A program made the position numbers and the translations under genes. A model generated the notes under the pieces. The model ran no database searches, was not told where the DNA came from, and worked only from the letters and a program-made list of their open reading frames with translations. Positions 48,609 to 60,353 of a stretch of DNA of 64,000 nucleotides are shown here, in pieces. This DNA comes from Fratercula arctica (Eukaryota > Chordata > Aves > Charadriiformes > Alcidae), in contig CANTUZ010000001.1 in assembly GCA_947846985.1 (NCBI GenBank), positions 6,369,504-6,433,503 on the forward strand, given 5' to 3'. Position 1 is the stretch's first letter. Each line of letters starts with the position of its first letter.

Positions 48609-49579
48609 GCCATGTTCTGTGTTTGAAAGATTCTTTTCTCCTGAACATCAAATAACTCCCGTATTCACTTCATTCTGGTTACCTCACTCTCTATGACAGT
48701 CTTGCTCCATGAACACTGCAATGAGAGCCCAATAATGAGATTTAAATAGTCACATATGTGTTATCTTCTCCATTGTCAGACATCACATTGTACTCTCTCA
48801 GGTAACCATTTGTCTGAATTTGGGCTGGATCTCAAGCACAAGTGGTTAAATCTTTTGATAAAGAGTATTTTTTGTCTCTAAAATGCTATCCTAGTTGCAT
48901 TACTAGTCATCCAAAAAGAGTAACCTTGTGTTTGCAGGCTTTTTTGGACATGAAAATTGGAAAGGAATGGTTTAGATTATCAAAGAATCAAAAAGATTTT
49001 CACTCACTTGTGGAACAAGATTACCCATCAATGTGAAAGAAAAGAGGTTGTGCTCAAACTCAGTGACACCTAGAACTGGAAGATGCCTGTAACAATGACG
49101 AAACTAAAGCTTCAAATGAAGACATGATGAAGCATTTAGGATGCTTAACAAGAGTGAATCCCTGTGGTTTTACATGCCATGACTCCAGAAGACCTTGTCA
49201 TTGAAATTTTAAGTATCTTTTTTGCTTTTTCAAATGTGTGACATGGAACAGGCACAACATTTTGATACATAACAGTGCATAAAAGATAAGAAAGCAGGTA
49301 AGAATGATTATTACTTTATTTCTTTAATAGTTAAGACTAACTGCTAAGGAAGACTACATTTTTATTAATTTTACAATAGAGGTTTTGATTTGACTTTTTG
49401 AATACCGACAGAGAAAAAAAATCCTCCAACTAAAATTTTTAATAGCTGCATTTTGGCAGGTGTCTTTTCAGACTGCATTACCACAACGTGTCAGCTACAG
49501 ACAGGTTTCATTACCTGGGAGTACAGGAGATTATCCCAATAGCAGCCCCTGTGTCTGAAAAGTCTCCCTGCTTGAATTG
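48609..49579. other. Unique non-coding DNA
   Basis: No repeat or exon recognised between the LTR and the CpG-rich stretch. Confidence 0.5.
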
Positions 49580-49815
49580 CAGGCGAGCGGGAATGTATAA
49601 ACTTCTGTGGTCGCCTGACGACTGAGCAGAGCGCTGAGATTCAAAGTTGCCGTTCAAAGTTTCAGCCCGCGTTAAAAGAGAGAGCACGGGCCAGATCTGG
49701 AGGCGAGATGTTCGACAGAGTCGTGCGACAGGCTCGCTGCGAGCAGCTTTGCAGAAAGTGCCTGCTGCCGCCTCCCCGCTGCACTACGGATAATTTCCAG
49801 GGCTGTCAGTCGGCA
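49580..49815. promoter_or_regulatory. CpG-dense unique stretch, candidate promoter or enhancer
   Basis: Nineteen CpGs in about 235 bp by direct count, the highest density in unique DNA of this window. There is no CR1 or LTR sequence in it. TTCAAAGTT occurs twice, 13 bp apart (near 49640-49662), resembling TCF/LEF or DR1-type sites. CAGATCTG is an 8-bp palindrome, and an octamer ATTTGCAT follows at 49821-49828. No frame over 60 codons runs through it. Retention of CpG suggests either germline hypomethylation or selection. It could be a distal promoter of a non-coding RNA or a developmental enhancer. Confidence 0.4.
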
Positions 49816-52800
49816 TCCTCATTTGCATTACTCACAGATGTCCCTGAAAAGCCATGTATCCTGGGACCATTTTTATGATACAGGATGTGAAATGAATGTT
49901 CTGTGATTTTAAATTAAACATCTGCAGATTTTCATAGCTACCTAGATTTCAAGAAACCCTGCTTGCATTTACAAGTTAATTCAGTTTAGTTCATTCAAAT
50001 TCTTCAAGAGCATTGAAGACCTTTATATCCTGAAAGAAATAAAACATCAGAAATCAAGTGGAACTTGCAACTCATGACTCTTGCCACATTGAAGATGATC
50101 AGGAGTATCAGGAGAGAAATGAGAGGAATCATTTCAATGTATTCTGATGAAAGCAGAAACACAACAGCCCTATAGTTTTTAAGTTACTATATAGATTTAG
50201 TAGACTTATTTTTTGTTGTCTTTGTAGCCAATTCTAATATTTAAATTGCCTAGTGTCTTTCCTAATTAGCATGAGTACCATTTCCATATCCTCAGACAGG
50301 AAACAAGCCTAAATTTGTCCTTAATATATGGAGTCAAATGATTAATGCTGGTACGTTCATGTCAGTGTTTCTGGAGAAGAAAACTCACCAAGGTCCACAT
50401 ATTTTGTCTTAAACTTTATATTTTAAACCAAGTTGTCAAAAATTTCCCTATTTTCCTTCCAGATTCCCTGCTCATGTTTATGCATTCAGATTATGCCAAG
50501 ATATTTTTTTTATAGTTCAGTAAATTTCCAATATTCAGAGATATCTTGCAATGGGGCTTAAAGATCGTATTGTTCGTATCATTTGTAGATATGCACAATA
50601 CTTACCAAACTAAAACTCGAGGCACATTAGTGCTGTTTTGTTATGCCAAAAAAAGCTCTGGTGACTGCCGTAATTTGACTTATAGGTGTAAGAACCACTC
50701 ATTAAAATCTAATGTCAGACTCCAAGCTAGCAGAAACTTTAATTATGCAAACATGAAAATGACTGAAAGGGCTAATGAGGGTAGAAAGATACCCCAGATG
50801 TCAATAGAAAGCAATCTACTTCTAATGCAGTCCTCCTCCTGGGAATTTCCCCATCTACAGTTAAGATTTTGTTTACTGATATCCTAGTACTTGTTAAGCT
50901 GAAGAATCGTGAAAGCACAGTAAAATAATATTATGAATCTCAGACATAACTAATTTCTTAACTTAATGATATACTTAATTTAATGATTGCTGTTGTCTTT
51001 GTTCTTCTCAAATTGAACACTCTGTTTTAGCCAGTATTTTATAGTCATTCTATACTAAGAACTGACAGAGTAAAGGAAATTGATTGATGGTTTTAATGAT
51101 CTTTTTGATATGACTGATTCACATTCCTCAGAATTAATTCTTCTTCTTTCTTTATATCTCAATTCAGATGCAGTCATAGTTTAAATAGACATCCATGAAA
51201 AAAAAAAAAAAAAAAAAAAGATGGAGTAGGGGCAGATTTGGGTGGTGTTCTGAGCTCTGCTCTTTGCCTGCTGATGACCTTAAACCAGTCATCTCACCTC
51301 CAAATTATCAGTTTTTTATCAGTAAAATGAGAATATAGTCAAGTAAGCACAGAAATCACCTCACTAGATCATCTTGTTCATCTTTTAATTTTGAGAAAAA
51401 TTTAATTATACTTAAAAAGTGTCCAAGAGATGTTTACCTAAATTGTTCTTTATCCTACAGGGTTAAAAGTTTCTGAAACCTCCTTTGATAATCTGATGTC
51501 GACGGGATTTATTGTCTACTGGTAAAAGTGGTATGAAAGTTACTAATTAAAATAACTCTATAATCTTAGATGTCATGATAAAGTTTATTCTATAAAGTGC
51601 ACCAACCCAGGTGACAACTGTTGGATGTTAAGATCAAAGACTGTGGAGCAGAATAACAAAGCATTCACTGCAGACTTTATTATCTTCTTTTTATTCTGCC
51701 TCAGTTGCCGGAAAAACTGAGGAAAATAACAAATTAAAGGACATGGTGAGTTTCAGAGTAACATCAGTTTATTCCACTACAGACTGTGATCTTGGCAATA
51801 AGGCGTTACTAATCCACATCTGTTCAGGAGAGGAATATAATGATGATGGAAATACTTTGCTCATGTCTGTTTGATATTTGCCTTGGGAATGTGAGAATAC
51901 ATTTGCATATTCTAGGAGGACCATAATGTGAATAACGAATAGTTTTCCACTAAGCAGAGTTGTAAAATAAAGCTTAATATGGGGAAGGCATTTCCTAGCC
52001 ATGGTACCTATCCGCATGCAAGTGAGCTACTCTTTTAAGGAAAGGTGTACAGCACGTGTTCAAGCTATCAAACTATCACGTTTAATCTGAAACTTTATTA
52101 CAAATCTGGTGTAAATTGCCTTTCTGATGAGATAAGGCATGACCTCCATCTCTTGAGAGCCCAAAATGAATTCATGGGCATCCACATACCTTCCAATTAT
52201 TGCTGTAAGAGGCTGTAATTTAGGGAGCATTAAACTTTGTGATAGTCAGCATGAAAAATTAACCTGAGCTTTTAACAAGACTTAAGATAGATCAGTTCAG
52301 AACCAAAATATTAAAAAATACCAACATGCTTTCTTAAGGATACTTGCTAATTATTATGGGGATTTCATAAAATAGTGATGCTTTTCATTGTTTTTGCAAA
52401 GAAATCTGAATACTGTGAAAAAAAAAAAAAAAGATAGCATGAGACACAAAACTGAGAGATAAGAATGTCTGATACTTCTAGTGCTGAATTTCTTGGTGTC
52501 CTTTATGTAAGTCCCAGTTTGATGAATAGTTAAATACTATCTGATGGCATGGAAGAATTAAGCTACAATCATTCGCTGAAGCACTAGGGTCTACCTCCTT
52601 CACTCTTATTACAGCAGCTTTGTTATGAATATCTCCAGAATCAATATGAAAGTACACCCCTTTGCGTTATTAAATGTCAACTTTCCCCATAAACTAGAAT
52701 TTAAGTCTCACTTTAGTAAAGTACTTAAGCGTTAACATAACTTTAAGCAAGAGTACTCCGACTGACTCCATAGCGAGAGGCAAGCTAATCAAGTTTAAAT

Positions 52801-53198
52801 ATTAATTAAAACCTGTCCTGAAATGGGTAATAATAGGTTGCATAGCTTGCACAGTAGATTTTTATTGGTAATTTCTAGTCACCTTGCAAAAGAGAAAAGT
52901 ACAATTATGACTGTTATAGATGAGAAAAGTCACACAAAGAGGCAAAGTTATTTGGCCAAGGTTATTTCTAGATGACTAGCAGGACTGTGGAAGAATGTCA
53001 GACTAATGCGTAAGACCCAGGTCAGTTGACCACCCAGTGGGCCATGATGCTTAACAAAATTATAACAAAAACAGCACTACCCATCTCTTATTTTATCCTA
53101 AAATTACTTTTTATTTGGTAGATTACTACACTGTGAGAAGAATATTTCAGCTGAGGGCAAGAATATGCACCAGATGCAACCATACTTTTTCTATTACG
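49816..53198. other. Unique non-coding DNA
   Basis: AT-rich. A 22-bp A-run lies at 51199-51220 and another at about 52418-52432. A 113-codon frame at 50546-50887 (+) has no recognised domain. Confidence 0.55.
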
Positions 53199-53512
53199 TA
53201 GATGGGGAGGGACTCTTTAACAGGGAGTGTAATGATAGGACATGGGGTAACAGCCTCAAACTGAAGGAAGGTAGATTTAGAATGGATATCAGGAAGAAAT
53301 TCTTTACTGTGAGGGTGATGAGACATTGGAAGAGGTTGCCCAGGGAAGCTGTCGATGCCCCATCCCTGGAAGTGTTCAAGGCCAGGTTGGATGAGGCTTT
53401 GAGCAGCCTGGTCTGGTGGGAGGTGTCCCTGCCCAGGGCAGGGGGGTTCAAACTGGATGATCTTTAAGGTCCCTTCCAACCCGAACCATTCTGTGATTCT
53501 ATGATTCTATAA
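53199..53512 (+). mobile_element. CR1 LINE 3' fragment (forward)
   Basis: Begins at GATGGGGAGGGACTCTTTAA and ends with the clean tail ATTCTGTGATTCTATGATTC. The frame 53165-53467 reads GRFRMDIRKKFFTVRVMRHW and RLPREAVDAPSLEVFKARLD, the C-terminal part of CR1 ORF2, with no stop until the 3' UTR words. The first ten or so residues are host DNA. 5'-truncated and unable to move alone. Same subfamily and almost the same truncation point as the copy at 57034. Confidence 0.96.
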
Positions 53513-55959
53513 CTTCTGATTAGCGTTTATGTATATTAAATATAACCCTTAAACTACGACAGATTTGATCAATATCTCAGTAAGGATGCAGGAAACCTAA
53601 CTGGACTGAAAATCTAGTTGAAACAGAATTCTTGCTCTTATTACCTTATCTTTTGTAACTGCCTAGACTCTCAAAATCCCAGTGAAATACAGAAATAGTG
53701 TTATTGCTTTTGAAATACACAGTTATTTAATTTTTATAGAAGACAACTAAGTTAGGAAAAAGAAAAAAAAAAAAAAAAAACAACCCTAAAATGGTGTCCT
53801 GTGGAGGAAATGTAGATCTCTCTAATTGCTCTGCTCATGCTAGAATTCTTTTGGATTTCATGTAGGAAGAATAGTACTCTGTGGCACAGTGTGTCCCATC
53901 CGAAAATCAGTCAGAGGGATACAGCCATAAAAGGACCTATTTCTGCCAACTGAACACAAAACAGGCTTAAGGTGAAAATGTAGAAATCTGTGCTGTATAA
54001 ATCTAAAACACCTGACTGTAACCTGACTGTTACGGATAGTCCAGACAAAGATGATGGTATCTCAAAGGTTTTCCATAAGTACTTAGAGGTTTCTGAAAAG
54101 AACACCAGACTTTCATCTGCTTTGGCAATAGGTTTATAGATTCATTTATAGGAATGTGTAAGGTCACACCGGAACTATGAGATAGAACTGAAAACTGAGG
54201 CCCAAGTCCCAGGCTAATATCACCGACTTTGCCTCACGATGAACTCAAGACTTGTCTCCTCCCACAGTAAACAGCTTTTTCTCTCTCTACAGCCCCATCT
54301 GAAATTCAGTATGTTCAAAGTCCTCGTTTAATTTTCTGCTCAGATTTTAACTTCAACTACAGAACTTGGCAATTATGCTATCAGTAGGTACAAGCCATCA
54401 AGTGATGGCTTGAAGTGGAGAAGAATAAAATAACCCTAATTCATCTAATTCTGCAAAATCAGTGGCCAAGTATTTGACTAAGATGAAAACATAAGGGAAG
54501 AAGGAGACTTACCTTTTTCTCAAAGAATGGTTGAGAAGTTAGTAATTGTGAATTTCTGCACTGAACTTTACTTTCCGTACATGGAGTGATAGAGTTCCAT
54601 ATTTACCATTAATTCACTAAAGTAGTTCTATACTTAATTCCCAGGATAGGGGGGAAACAATGACTACGCGACCCAATATATCTGCTGAAGTCTACATAAA
54701 AAACACTTTCAATCATTCCAGAATGTGACTATCAAACTAGAAAGCAGGGATGTCCTGTATCTGATGGAGCATTTACATAGGGTTTGAGCATGGATCTTAG
54801 CCTGGATCTTGTGCCTACCTCTCAGATCCACTGCAATCACGTCTAATGCTTTAGGAAGGTGTTAAGGATGCAAGAACACTACACAATAGACCATGGTGCA
54901 AAACTTATCTTTGTACTACTAAAGAGAAACCTAGATAACACATTTTTTTCACCTTAGTCTCAGGTTCTATCACATGGTTCCTCTCAGCAAGATTTATTAG
55001 GACACTGTGTGTCCTGAGTAGAGAACAGACTTCTTGAATCACTCTAATTATATTAGCAGACATTATACACAAGCTGAAATAACCATCTTGGTTTTAGATC
55101 TAAGGTAGTGTCGCTGGCACTTGTTCAGCAGTGTCTGCACACTCATTCAATTGTCCTAGAAATGTCATTTGACTATCTTCACTTCAGCTCCCCAGACTGC
55201 TTTTAAAAGGGAAGCAACTGAGCAGCCAAAAGGTATTGTCAAAATCATCCTGGAGGGTTAGATGCACTTAGGAACTCAGATAATGGAGTCAGTATAAACA
55301 TCTGAAATAAATACTTGAAAAATAAATTTCAATCTCTCACAGTAAACATTATCAAAGTAAAAACTACACTTACATTTACCAGGAGTTACTTTAATCCATT
55401 CCTTCAAAAAATTAAGTATGCTATTTTTATATAGTTCAAAGAAACCTTCTGCTTCTAAAGATTTCCTAACACAAATTATTGCAGAAAAGGCAATGAATAG
55501 ATTTTTAAATCAAAGAATAATAAAATCAACTCACATTCAAAAGATATCAATGTAGAACATAATGCAATCACTGGAAACTGTTATTTGGCTAATTAAAATC
55601 CTTCAGAGGTTGTCTATCTTTAAAAATTCTGACATATATATACATATATATATACATATATATATGTATACACAATATAGACATATATGCAGATTAGAAA
55701 TTAAAAATTTTGTTTTAAATGACAAATCAGATGAAAAACTCTTACTGGAATTGTGTTTCAGAGTTTTCCTTCTCTCTACAGGACATGTCACAAGGTATTA
55801 TCGCAAATACTGAAGTTTGTTTGGGTTTTTGGTGAAAAGACAGTGTTTTCTCACGCTTTTTAAAATATTACTAAAATAAGGGAGGGGAAAAAAAAAATGG
55901 AAATAAAACCAAACCCATCCCTGTTTAAATCAGCTTTGGTTTCACAATAAGACTGGATA
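53513..55959. other. Unique non-coding DNA
   Basis: A-run at 53762-53780. A perfect inverted repeat AGGACAC-TGT-GTGTCCT at 54999-55015. A TATATACA-type run at about 55634-55675. No element or exon recognised. Confidence 0.55.
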
Positions 55960-56182
55960 AACTCTGGAGCAGTTCCCAGAGAGGTTATGGAAGCTATGTC
56001 CTTGGAGATCATAGAATCACAGAATCATAGAACTCAGGAGATTTTCAGGATTTGACTAGATGTGTCCCTGAGAAACCTGATTGAACTCTGAAAGTAACGC
56101 TTCTTTGAAAAGGAATTTGGATAGACTGTTTTCCAGACGTTCCTTCCATCCTAAATTATTCTATGATTATTCTTATTCTATA
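55960..56182 (+). mobile_element. Old CR1 3' fragment (forward), split by a tiny insertion
   Basis: Diverged CR1: ACTCTGGAGCAGTTCCCAGAG, GGTTATGGAAGCTATGTCC, CTTGGAGAT, then after the insertion TTTTCAGGATTTGACTAGAT and GTTCCTTCCATCCTAAATTA with tail TTCTATGATTATTCTTATTC. The 3' UTR has lost the usual GGGGGGTTGGA word and is heavily changed, so this is one of the older copies. Confidence 0.8.
56004..56042 (-). mobile_element. 27-bp CR1-tail insertion flanked by GGAGAT duplications
   Basis: GGAGAT at 56004-56009 is repeated at 56037-56042. Between them lies ATAGAATCACAGAATCATAG plus a few bases, that is, a reverse CR1 tail (three 8-mers) with no body. It sits inside an opposite-strand CR1. It looks like an insertion that aborted after copying only the 3' tail, although local rearrangement is an alternative. 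Confidence 0.65.
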
Positions 56183-57033
56183 ATTTTCCCTCTGGTGGTC
56201 AGGTTCAATACCTCTTAATACTTTGTAATCAAGCCAATGAATTTAAAATAACTGTAATTGAAGATCATGTTTCTAATATCCTCTAAAAGCAAAAGAGATC
56301 CATGAAGAATTTTTTTTTTTTTTTTTTTAAGAGAGAAACAAGACACACACACACACACACACACAAAGATGGAAAATAAAGGAAAAGAGCACAGAGGAGG
56401 GTGAAGATGGCAGTCACAGGTGTAAGGGTGTGTGGAATGGAAGGATATGTGGATATCCTAAAGGTAAGGACATCCAGTCAGTGAGGCTGACAACCATTCA
56501 ACATGAAACAAAACCAAAAAGAAGAGACAAAAAGAATAATAAATTAAACACTGAAATACATGAACCATGACAACATTGAGGCAATGGAGATGGTATGAAA
56601 GACAAGAGCTCTCAGGTCATGGATGGATGTAAAAAGTGGATGGATGAGTAAAGAAACCACTCAAATGTAACTTGATTACCATGGATCTTGTGGGGAAAAG
56701 CAAACTTTAGTGGGATATAATCCCAAACTATTATTGGATGTTCGAGGAGTCTGGTAGGATGGTGTAACATTTGCTATGGGATGTTTTGGGACTGTGGGAA
56801 AGTGCAAAACTTCTGGGATGTTTAGGGGAAGGGCCAAATTTGGGTAAAGGATTGGATCAAAGTCAATTGGGCAGGATCAACCATGGAATATATGGAGGAA
56901 AAGGGAATTAGAAGGAGTCAGCTGTGTGTAAACAAGCTTCAGATCAGGCCAACCCCACACTTGATTACTGCTGCCCCTAATGATCATATTTTCCAGATGA
57001 CCTGGACCTATTGCATACGTTGGTATGTGGGAT
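56183..57033. other. Unique or unclassified DNA with simple repeats
   Basis: T-run (about 56309-56330) followed by an A/CA run (56343-56365). From about 56400 on the sequence becomes G-rich and may be the first half of an unclassified repeat that resumes after the CR1 at 57034-57335. Confidence 0.45.
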
Positions 57034-57335
57034 GAAGATGGGGAGGGACTCTTTATCAGGGAGTGTAGTGATAGGATGAAGGACAATGGTTTTAAACTGA
57101 AAGAGAGCAGATTTAGATTAGATAGAAGGAACCTTTACTGTGAGGGTGGTGAGACACTGGAACAGGTTGCCCAGGGAAGTTGTGGCTGCCCCATCCCTGG
57201 AGGGGTTCAAGGCCAGGCTGGACGGGACTTTGAGCAGCCTGGTCTAGTGGGAGGTGTCCCTGCCCGTGGCAGGGGGGTTGGAACCAGATGATCTTTAAGA
57301 TCCCTTTCAACTCTGACTATTCTATGATTATATGA
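57034..57335 (+). mobile_element. CR1 LINE 3' fragment (forward)
   Basis: GATGGGGAGGGACTCTTTATC to the tail ATTCTATGATTATATGA. The 3' part carries GGTTGCCCAGGGAAGTTGTG, GGCCAGGCTGGACGGGAC and GCAGGGGGGTTGGAACCAG. The reading frame (57025-57291) shifts near the FYCEGGETLEQ part, where relatives read FTVRVVRHW-like sequence, so about one indel has broken it near 57135. Same subfamily as 53199 and, in reverse, 19764. Confidence 0.95.
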
Positions 57336-57720
57336 CTTGCCCATGAAGTCAAGCAGGATTAGTTATCAGGTAGGTGGAGACCAGTCTTAGGAAACTCCCA
57401 AGACCAGAACTGACAGCTGGAAAAGGGACACGAAGTCTGGGCACGGATTCAGAAATTACTTACGATGTGCTCTTCTTTCAAAACAAGAGAAATAGGGTCA
57501 TCTGTCTGTCTTATCCATGTCTGTGCAGGTGTCGTAGGTGACTGATGTGGGTGACAATAAAGGCACCACTCCCTGTTTGTGTTTGTCTGTGTGGCTGGAG
57601 ATGTGGGTATTGCATGTCTTGGCATCTCTAGGGTACAGGCTCAGCCTTGCTTGTGTTCAAACCTGCAAACAGATGCAGTAGCACATAGACTGAGGTGGAT
57701 AAATCCCTTAGTCTTAGAAG
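57336..57720 (+). other. Unclassified stretch with a good polyadenylation signal
   Basis: AATAAA at 57556-57561 is followed within 15 bp by CCCTGTTTGTGTTTGTCTGT, a strong GT-rich downstream element. Together with the G-rich DNA before the CR1 at 57034, this looks like the 3' part of an old LTR or of a transcript. No family could be named. Confidence 0.3.
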
Positions 57721-59564
57721 TCCTCAGATTTGCCTTCGCTTAGCAACAGTACTAGGAAATAGAAGGAAGAGGGGTTTTTTTGTTTTGTTTTTGTTTTTTT
57801 TTTTTTTTTGACTGATACAAACTTCTGATAAAAAATTATGCAGCCTTTGAAAAGCAGTACCTTGCATGCCATGTGTATTCCAGTAACCTTGCCTACTTGG
57901 TGTTTTCACAGCGTGGTTCACTGTGGCACCTGCAACTTGTCTTTGTCCCATTAACAAGACACCACTTGCAGCCAGAGTCAATATTCAAGGTCTTGCAAGT
58001 AGCTTCTGTTAGCAAGAAAACACACTTCAATGACCGTTAAAACTAATGAAGCTTGCCTTTCTCAAGGCTTGTCTCCTATATTTCTTCCAAGATGTTTCAA
58101 ACTTTCCACATTTTCTCAAGAACCCATGTACTCCAATACCTCCAAAATTATCCTGGAGTCCAGCCCATCTAATAGCTTCAGTCCTCACCTGGGCCCCGTG
58201 CCAATACAGAGCTTCATTAATGTTGATTTGCTGTCTCGACCTTGCCAAATATGTATATATGTGTATACATTTGATTTCTCACTATGTTTTACTCAATGGG
58301 ACCGTGAGACAGTCTCCTATTCAACTGCTGATTTTCATGAAACTGGTAAAAATCAATATCTTAATGAACTCTAACTTTCTATTAAATTTGTTTGAAAATG
58401 ACCAAAGAGCTCAGAAATTACTGGGTTGAGGAGGAAAGGGAAACAAAAAGGCAGACACACAGAAAAATTACCTATTTTTCTTTAAAAAAATATCAAACAG
58501 GGCAAAAAACCCCAGTGCTAATAGAGTCAGGCAGTTCTCTTATATAACCCTACTCATAGACTAAAAATGTCCACAAAATTCTTCTTATGGAAACACATGA
58601 GGTTTTTTTGTTCAGATTCCAGTATGTTTTTAGGCCTCTCTTCCCACAAAACTTTAGACTCAAATATGCTCCCGTTAATTCTTTTACATATATACAACTT
58701 TATAAGCAAGTTTCTTCATAACTGTGAATTCACCTAGACTTGTCTTATCTGTAGGATGACATTATGAAAGTTTTCATCACCCATTAGCATAGTAAGGGAT
58801 TGCTTACTTTCTCCTCCGGAGTTAAGCAATTCATCCAGTCTACCTTGTTCATCTGCTGTAGTGTCCTTGACTTTTTGACACTGACCTTTGAGACATGAGC
58901 TGAAAGAAATTTCTGAGCAGGGGAAAGGACCACTGTGTTTTCTATGCTATTCTTTCCCAAGCAGCATTCCCAACTTGTGAGGGACCTCACAAGTCAGAAT
59001 ACCTCACAGCCCGTAGACATACACACTGTGTTGTTAATTCACAAACGCTGTCAGACAAGCTCACACACCAAATTAGTGATGCCATAATCTTTTCTACAAA
59101 AGTGCTCATCTGCTCTTATTTACAGACAGATATTCCATTTTTGGTAGAACACCTGCTATCAAAAGTTAATGAGTTTGAACCTACTTTCTGAAATGTACTG
59201 ATACAGTCACAGGAGGTGATATTATAGTGTTTAGTTTTTAATTTGTATTTTAAGCAGATGGGAAAATGTTCATCTCATATAAAGAAGAGGTGCCTCTTTT
59301 TGTTTATATAGACATTGAATGAAGTTTGAAAAGAGGCTGTAGAAGACAGTTAATGTGCTTTGTTAAGGCCATTAGGAAGCAATATTGAGACAATCCCTTC
59401 TGACTGTAAATCAAATGTTCTGGAAGAAGGTATGACTGCCTCAGTTCTCAGACATGCATGCAGATAAGACAGAAAGTTACATTTCAAACTTAACTGGAGA
59501 CTCTAACCAGCCCAATATCTGCTGAAGGGACAACAAATGGGAAAAAAAAAAAAAAAAACAAACA
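57721..59564. other. Unique non-coding DNA
   Basis: T/G-rich run at 57773-57810 and A-run at 59540-59557 just before the old CR1. Frames at 58030-58374 (+, 114 codons) and 58046-58429 (+, 127 codons) overlap in different frames and show no domain. Confidence 0.5.
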
Positions 59565-59639
59565 CAACAATCTGCAAGGTTTCTGGAGTACGTTGATCAA
59601 AGGTTGCTAACACAGGTTATCAAGGAGTTGATGAGGAGA

Positions 59640-60233
59640 GGTGCTGTACAAGACCTGATACCTACTGCCAGGAAGAACTGTTTGGGAATGTGAAGGCTGG
59701 AGCAGCAGTGGCTGCAGTGACTATGAGATGGTGTCATTCTGGACCCTGAGAAGAGGGAACAAGGCAAATAGGATCACGGCTTTGGATTTCAGGAAAACAG
59801 ATCTTGGTCAATTCAGAGAACTGCTTCAAAGAATCCCATGGGATACAGTCCTGGAGAGAAGAAGGATCCAGGAGAGATTGTTTATATTCAAGGATCCAAT
59901 CCAAGCTCAAGAGCAGTCCATTCTGATGAGCAGGAGACCAAGCAAAGGCAGTAGGAGGCTTTCATGAATAAATGAGTTGTTCCTGGTCTCAAGGACTCAA
60001 CTTGTGCATAAAAAGGAAGTTTACAAAAGATGAAAACAAGAGGAGGTGATGAAGGAGAAATATGGGAACACTGTTCGAGCATACAGGAATGGGGTTGGGA
60101 AAGCCAGAGCTCACCTGGAACTGAATCTGATGTGCAACATGAATGGCAACAAAAAGGACATCTACATGTATAGCAGCAGCAAATGGGAGACTTGGGAAAA
60201 TGTGGGCCAGCTGCTGAATGGGGAAAGGCACCT
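59640..60233 (+). pseudogene. CR1 ORF2 endonuclease/linker remnant
   Basis: Two frames carry recognisable CR1 protein pieces. 59728-59967 has LRRGNKANRITALDFRKTD and RIPWDTVLERRRIQE, the end of the apurinic-type endonuclease domain. 60046-60233 has YGNTVRAYRNGVGKARAHLE and LNGERH, the linker before the reverse transcriptase. They lie in different frames with a stop between them, so at least one frameshift has occurred. The 60046 frame runs on into the GGAAT microsatellite of the inserted element; that part is not CR1 protein. No catalytic function can remain. Confidence 0.85.
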
Positions 60234-60236
60234 TAT

Positions 60237-60353
60237 ATGGAATGGAATGGAGTGGAATGGAGTGGAATGGAATGGAATGGAATGGAATGGAATGGAATGG
60301 ATAGAATAGAATAGAATAGAATAGAATAGAATAGAATAGAATAGAATAGAATA
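60237..60353. repeat. (GGAAT)n-(AGAAT)n microsatellite at a CR1 tail
   Basis: GGAAT-type units (60237-60300, a few AGTGG variants) change sharply into about ten AGAAT units (60301-60353), which abut the CR1 3' UTR. The AGAAT units lie closest to the element, so the GGAAT block probably arose by a point change that then spread. Confidence 0.95.

Noticed and set aside
47706..48651. Frames of 276 codons (-), 181 codons (-) and 181 codons (+)
   Set aside because: They lie within the LTR at 47638-48608 and follow its internal repeats; opposite strands are open together.
54999..55015. Inverted repeat AGGACAC-TGT-GTGTCCT as a steroid receptor site
   Set aside because: Spacing of the half-sites does not fit the usual 3-bp arrangement, and a single short palindrome is expected by chance.
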